DNA from: Sphingomonas endolithica
GTDB taxonomy: Bacteria > Pseudomonadota > Alphaproteobacteria > Sphingomonadales > Sphingomonadaceae
NCBI RefSeq assembly: GCF_025231525.1
Contig: NZ_CP103057.1
Location: forward strand, 3,172,501-3,236,500
Reading direction: 5' to 3'
Length of the DNA: 64,000 nucleotides
Each line of letters begins with the position of its first letter. Position 1 is the first letter of the stretch. A program made the position numbers and the translations under genes. The notes under the pieces were generated by a model. The model ran no database searches. It had not been told where the DNA came from and was given only the letters and a program-made list of their open reading frames with translations. Shown here one piece after another: positions 60,245 through 64,000 of this stretch.

Positions 60245-61114
60245 ATGCAGACGATAGGCGTGATCGGGGCAGGGCAGATGGGCGCCGGCATTGCTCAGGT
60301 GACTGCGCAAGCGGGCTACCATGTGCTGCTGAGCGACATCTCCAAGGAGCGTGCCGAGGCGGGCAAGGCCGGCATCGCCAAGCAGCTCGAGCGGCTGGTC
60401 ACCAAGGAAAAGATCGACGCCGCGGCGCGCGACGCCGCGCTCGCGCTGATCGAGCCGGTCGACAGCGTGGCGGCAATGGCGCCGTGCGGTCTCGTCATCG
60501 AGGCCGCGACCGAGCGCGAGGAGATCAAGCGCGCCATCTTCGCCGAGGTCGGCAAGGTGCTGGGTGGGGAGGCGGTGCTCGCCTCGAATACCTCGTCGAT
60601 CCCGATCACCCGGCTGGCGCAAGCCGCGCCGGATCCGGCGCGCTTCGTCGGCGTGCATTTCTTCAATCCGGTGCCGGTCATGGGACTGATCGAGCTGATC
60701 CGCGGCCTCGCCACTTCCGATGCGACGGTCACCCTGGTCGAGGATTACGCCCATCGCCTGGGCAAGAAAGTGGTGCGCGCCAACGACGCGCCCGGCTTCA
60801 TCGTCAACCGCGTGCTGATGCCGATGGTCAACGAGGCGTGCTTCGCGCTTGGCGAAGGCGTGGCAACGATCCCGGACATCGATCTGGCCTGTCAGCTCGG
60901 CCTCAATCACCCGATGGGCCCGCTGACGCTCGCCGATTTCATCGGGCTCGACACGTGCCTGGAAATCACGCGCGTCCTGTTCGAGGGCACCGGCGATCCC
61001 AAGTTCCGCCCCGCGCCGCTGCTCGTCAAATATGTCGAGGCCGGCTGGTTCGGGCGCAAGACCGGGCGCGGCTTTTACGATTATTCGGGCGAAGAGCCGG
61101 TGCCGACGCGGTAG
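60245..61114 (+). CDS. 3-hydroxybutyryl-CoA dehydrogenase
   Basis: A 289-residue NAD-dependent 3-hydroxyacyl-CoA dehydrogenase, most like 3-hydroxybutyryl-CoA dehydrogenase (Hbd/PaaH). NAD-binding motif [20 protein letters not shown] is at residues 6-25. Catalytic His lies in [19 protein letters not shown], followed by [20 protein letters not shown] and [18 protein letters not shown]. It acts in acetoacetyl-CoA/butyrate or polyhydroxybutyrate metabolism. ATG 60245 follows an AGAGGA ribosome-binding site. It ends the seven-gene run. Confidence 0.93.
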   Translation: MQTIGVIGAGQMGAGIAQVTAQAGYHVLLSDISKERAEAGKAGIAKQLERLVTKEKIDAAARDAALALIEPVDSVAAMAPCGLVIEAATEREEIKRAIFAEVGKVLGGEAVLASNTSSIPITRLAQAAPDPARFVGVHFFNPVPVMGLIELIRGLATSDATVTLVEDYAHRLGKKVVRANDAPGFIVNRVLMPMVNEACFALGEGVATIPDIDLACQLGLNHPMGPLTLADFIGLDTCLEITRVLFEGTGDPKFRPAPLLVKYVEAGWFGRKTGRGFYDYSGEEPVPTR

Positions 61115-61128
61115 CGTTCCGTATCGGC

Positions 61129-62265
61129 TCAGAACGGCCGCGGTGGCGCCTCGACCTCATCGCTCTGCATGCCGCCGACCGGGCCCATCACGAATTTGAC
61201 CCGGTCAGTGCAGCCGACCGCGCCCGTGCCCGCCGGAGCGACCTTGGCGCTGCGCATCACCTGGATCGCCTGCTTGCCGAAATCGTCCGACGGCTCGGCT
61301 GCGAGCACCCGAACGTTGCCGATCTCGCCCCACGGGGCGATGTCGTAGGCGACCACCGCCCAGCCCTCGATCGATCGGCGACGATACGGCTCGGGGAAGC
61401 GCAGCACCGGCGGCGTCACCCAGTCGCGCTTTTCGGGGCACGTGGCCTGAGCCGAGCGAAACCCGGCTTCGTCCGGGATTGGCGGTGCCACGAGCTTCTC
61501 GGGAGCATGCCAATACGGGTAGAGGCAGCCGGCGCGGGCACCACCGCTATAACGCGATTCGCGTAGTGCCTTCACCGCCGCGGCGTCCAGTGCGGCATCG
61601 TGCGTGCCATAAACGATCCGCACGTTGGTCGGGCGCCCCGCGGCATCCGTGTCGTAGCCGACCATCGACCAGTCACGGGCGCCCGGTGTGCCCTCGATCT
61701 TGTCGAAGTCCGGATAGACCTGCGTCAACGGCCGCGCTCGCGGCGCACGAAGGCAGGTGCCGGCGGCATAGATGCGGTCCCAGGCTTCCCTGGGCAATGC
61801 ACCCGCGGTCGGCGCGAGCGAATAGGCGGCGAGATCGTCGAGCGCCGCCGAGGCGAGCGGCGCCTGTTGCGGCACGAACCGTACGGTGCAGCCCGTGCGC
61901 GGCGCGCCGGCGGCAAAGCGGCTCGCCGACAGCGCCGGGCCGATATCGTCGGTGAATGGAACATAGTCGCCGCCGTCGCGCCGGATACCGACGGTGCGGC
62001 CATCGCCGCCGATGTCGAAGCGATACTCGACCGGCTTCAGCGAGGTCATCGCGCCCCAGATCATGCCTACCGACGGCTGGCGAAACGCTGCGGCCTCGAG
62101 CGCCACGCCGTCGCACTGCGCCTGCGGGCGCCAGGTCAGTAGCAACCGCTGCGACATCGCTGCCTTAGGGATGCTTCGCACGTGGGGCGCGATGTCGATG
62201 ATCGGCGGCGGTGTTTGGGCTGCCGCGACCAGTGGCAGGCAAAGTCCGATAAGAGCGCGTTTCAT
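61129..62265 (-). CDS. Secreted protein with two TonB-C-like regions
   Basis: A 378-residue exported protein (signal MKRALIGLCLPLVAAAQT). Two stretches look like the TonB C-terminal fold: WSMVGYDTDAAGRPTNVRIV, then DAAAVKALRESRYSGGA, and WAVVAYDIAPWGEIGNVRVL, then FGKQAIQVMRSAKVAPAGTG. Each has the V.Y.....G...NV / A....R pattern. Cysteines suggest disulphides. There is no N-terminal membrane anchor as in TonB itself, so it probably does not transduce energy. Related proteins are frequent in sphingomonads. Confidence 0.75.
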   Translation of the reverse strand: MKRALIGLCLPLVAAAQTPPPIIDIAPHVRSIPKAAMSQRLLLTWRPQAQCDGVALEAAAFRQPSVGMIWGAMTSLKPVEYRFDIGGDGRTVGIRRDGGDYVPFTDDIGPALSASRFAAGAPRTGCTVRFVPQQAPLASAALDDLAAYSLAPTAGALPREAWDRIYAAGTCLRAPRARPLTQVYPDFDKIEGTPGARDWSMVGYDTDAAGRPTNVRIVYGTHDAALDAAAVKALRESRYSGGARAGCLYPYWHAPEKLVAPPIPDEAGFRSAQATCPEKRDWVTPPVLRFPEPYRRRSIEGWAVVAYDIAPWGEIGNVRVLAAEPSDDFGKQAIQVMRSAKVAPAGTGAVGCTDRVKFVMGPVGGMQSDEVEAPPRPF

Positions 62266-62314
62266 AATCCGGAGAGTGCCGAACGATCATGACACGCACA
62301 AGACGCGATCGGCT

Positions 62315-62710
62315 CTATCTCGCCGCTGGTGCCGCCGCGCGCTGCGAGGGCAGGGCAGTAAGCGCCGCGATCAGCGCCTTGTCGTCGTTCGGTGCGATCG
62401 GTGCCTTGTAGACGGTGCGCATCTTGTCGATCGTCGCCTGCCACTGCTCCGCGCCCAACACCGGCTGCGTGGCGATCATCTCGGCGGAATGGCAGGCGGT
62501 GCAGTTGGCGGTGATAAGGTCGCTACCCGCCGGCAACGCGGCGGTTTCCTCAGGCAGCGTGATCTGGTCCGACACCAGCGTAACTCCGCCGCCGGATACA
62601 CCCGCAGCCGCCGCGGTCTCAGTCGGACCTGAACGAAGCAGCACGACCCAAACCACTGCCAGTACCGCGATCAGCCCCAGCACCGACAGCGCGATCGTCC
62701 GCTTGCTCAT
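62315..62710 (-). CDS. sorB: SorB-like c-type cytochrome subunit
   Basis: A 131-residue membrane-anchored or secreted cytochrome. It starts MSKRTIALSVLGLIAVLAVV, an N-terminal helix; the haem-binding site CTACH is at 70-74 and a possible Met ligand is in TIDKMRTVY. It should accept electrons from the molybdenum subunit and pass them to cytochrome c. Its ATG overlaps the stop of the molybdenum subunit gene by four bases (62707-62710). The gene symbol is based on this pairing. Confidence 0.78.
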   Translation of the reverse strand: MSKRTIALSVLGLIAVLAVVWVVLLRSGPTETAAAAGVSGGGVTLVSDQITLPEETAALPAGSDLITANCTACHSAEMIATQPVLGAEQWQATIDKMRTVYKAPIAPNDDKALIAALTALPSQRAAAPAAR

Positions 62711-63930
62711 GCCGCGGTCACCGCGATCGTCTCGATCGGGTTGCGCATGAAGCCGGCCGGGTTCCAGATCGCCTGCGCCACCTGCGTCTGGCCGGTGCTG
62801 TTCGTGCAGCGTACCGCCAGTTTGTACCGGCCCGGCGCGACACCCGGCACCGTCGCCTCCCATAGTCGGAAGCCGTAGCGCCCCTGATCGGGGCCAAGCG
62901 GCGCGGCGTGCCAGCTACGTCCGCCGTTCATCGACAGCTCGACCCGCGCCACGCCGCTCGTGCCACCCATTGCCAGGCCGCGGATGTAGAAAGGCGACCG
63001 CGCCGTCACGTTCGCGCCATTGGCGATGTTGGTGAAGAAGGCGCGTGGCACCATGCCGTTGATCGGCACGGTCGGGAAATCCTTTGCGCCAGGCCGCACG
63101 TTCGCACCGGGCGTGTCGGGAATGCGATACGCCTTTTCCATCCAGTAACCGGTATCCGGCGCGCTGAGCACCTCGATCCGGTCGAGCGCCTTCACCCAAT
63201 AGGTCGAATACCAGCCCGGCACGATCAGGCGCAGCGGAAAGCCGTTGAGCATCGGCAATTGCGCACCGTTCATCAGATAGGCGATCATCACCTCGCCGCC
63301 GCGCGCATGATCCAGCGCGAGCGATTTCTCGAATGCAGGTGCGCCAGGCGGCGGCTTGTCCAGCCCGCCGAACTTCACCGCGACGGCGCCCGGTGCGACA
63401 CCGGCCCGGTCCAGCACGTCGCGCAAGCGCACACCGACCCACTTGGCGTTGCCGATCGCGCCATTGCCCCATTGGGCGCCCGGCACGCGCGGGCTGAACA
63501 GGCCGCGCGAATTGCCCGAACACTGGTTGACCGCGGCGATCTCGATGCGCGGCATGGCCAGCAATTCGGCCAGCGACAGGCTCAGGCGCCGCCGCACCGC
63601 GCCGCCGACGTTCAGCCGAAAGGTGCGCACATCCACCGCGGTCGGAATATCGCTGTAATGCCAGCGCACGAAGAAGCGGTCGTTGGGCGTGAAGACCTGA
63701 CCGTCCAGCGCGTCCATTGGCGTCTCCAGCAACGGCGCGCGGCCGCGCTGCAGGATCATGTTGCCCTTGCCGGGGAAATTGCTGGTGCTCGGCCGTGCGC
63801 CGTTGCCCCCAGGCAGGCCAAGATCGACCAGCGCCTGTGCCCAGGCCGGCGCGCTCGCAAGACCTGCGCCCACCCCGATCAGCCCGAGCGCATGGCGGCG
63901 ATCCCACAACTGGTCGAGCGCGTCAGCCAT
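62707..63930 (-). CDS. sorA: SorA-like sulfite dehydrogenase, molybdenum subunit
   Basis: A 407-residue sulfite-oxidase family molybdoenzyme. A twin-arginine signal (RRHALGLIGVGAGLASAPAW) indicates export folded to the periplasm. The molybdenum-ligand Cys is in NQCSGNSRGLF near residue 138, followed by GVRLRDVLDRAGV, PMLNGFPLRLIVPGWYSTYW with VKALDRIEVL, and a C-terminal dimerisation domain (VARVELSMNGGRSWHAAPLG). It would oxidise sulfite to sulfate with the SorB cytochrome as partner. It is coupled to the downstream cytochrome and overlaps the upstream gene's end. Confidence 0.9.
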   Translation of the reverse strand: MADALDQLWDRRHALGLIGVGAGLASAPAWAQALVDLGLPGGNGARPSTSNFPGKGNMILQRGRAPLLETPMDALDGQVFTPNDRFFVRWHYSDIPTAVDVRTFRLNVGGAVRRRLSLSLAELLAMPRIEIAAVNQCSGNSRGLFSPRVPGAQWGNGAIGNAKWVGVRLRDVLDRAGVAPGAVAVKFGGLDKPPPGAPAFEKSLALDHARGGEVMIAYLMNGAQLPMLNGFPLRLIVPGWYSTYWVKALDRIEVLSAPDTGYWMEKAYRIPDTPGANVRPGAKDFPTVPINGMVPRAFFTNIANGANVTARSPFYIRGLAMGGTSGVARVELSMNGGRSWHAAPLGPDQGRYGFRLWEATVPGVAPGRYKLAVRCTNSTGQTQVAQAIWNPAGFMRNPIETIAVTAA

Positions 63931-64000
63931 TGGTGTGTATCGACAGCGGTGCGAACCGCGCGACCTGCTTGCCGACCATGCACAATTGCTCGACCACCGC
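63923..64000 (-). CDS. C-terminal fragment of an upstream gene
   Basis: The last 25 codons of a gene that enters from the right edge: AVVEQLCMVGKQVARFAPLS, then IHTNG and a TGA at 63923-63925. The stop overlaps the ATG of the sorA-like gene, implying one operon. Too little is visible to name it. Confidence 0.5.
   Translation of the reverse strand, partial: AVVEQLCMVGKQVARFAPLSIHTNG

Overview
The window is a high-GC chromosomal segment that looks like a Sphingomonas-type alphaproteobacterium (Sphingomonadaceae). This rests on the gene repertoire (ergothioneine egtB/egtD beside a PduO adenosyltransferase, a GH92 mannosidase, a SorA/SorB-type sulfite dehydrogenase, DUF6894-type small proteins), on REP-like intergenic hairpins, and on close resemblance of the insertion sequences to those of sphingomonads. 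It is inference from protein and motif recognition only; no database search was possible.

Left core, 1-11453: the 5' part of gltD, uppP, an NDUFA9-like epimerase, tRNA-Leu(CAG) with a strong terminator after it, a TIGR03032-type protein, several small proteins, a Crp/Fnr regulator, a membrane GT22-like glycosyltransferase and a secreted GH92 alpha-mannosidase.

Genomic island, 11454-45831: a perfect 53-bp direct repeat of the 3' half of tRNA-Thr(GGT) bounds about 34.4 kb. The intact tRNA is on the right; the displaced 3' fragment is on the left, next to a P4-type tyrosine integrase. The left third (11.6-20.4 kb) holds the integrase, an AlpA-like excisionase, two unrecognised proteins, a very large KAP-family P-loop NTPase (a plausible phage-exclusion protein) and a serine resolvase. 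The rest (20.9-44.6 kb) is a patchwork of small orphan genes, many with signal peptides, lipoboxes or membrane helices. It also holds a PAS-rich hybrid histidine kinase, a GAF-GGDEF-EAL protein, a SUKH protein, a Tiki/ChaN-like secreted protein, a membrane-tethered LuxR-type regulator and a tightly overlapping three-gene lipoprotein/membrane operon. IS110, IS6 and IS5 elements (the last two broken), a 149-bp MITE and phage-gene remnants are scattered through it. Nearly every orphan gene is separated from the next by a copy of one imperfect palindromic repeat family (ends AATGTCCGC / GCGGACATT). I found this family only inside the island; it is the most unusual pattern in the window.

Right core, 45832-64000: a small conserved protein, a Xaa-Pro aminopeptidase, an S9 oligopeptidase, a hotdog thioesterase, PEP carboxylase, an EF-hand lipoprotein, an HNH endonuclease, and a compact same-strand run (gluQ, a two-helix membrane protein, PduO, egtB, egtD, a Gfo/Idh/MocA oxidoreductase, 3-hydroxybutyryl-CoA dehydrogenase). 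After these come a TonB-C-like secreted protein and a translationally coupled sulfite dehydrogenase pair. REP-type inverted repeats sit between several of these core genes and are distinct from the island repeat.
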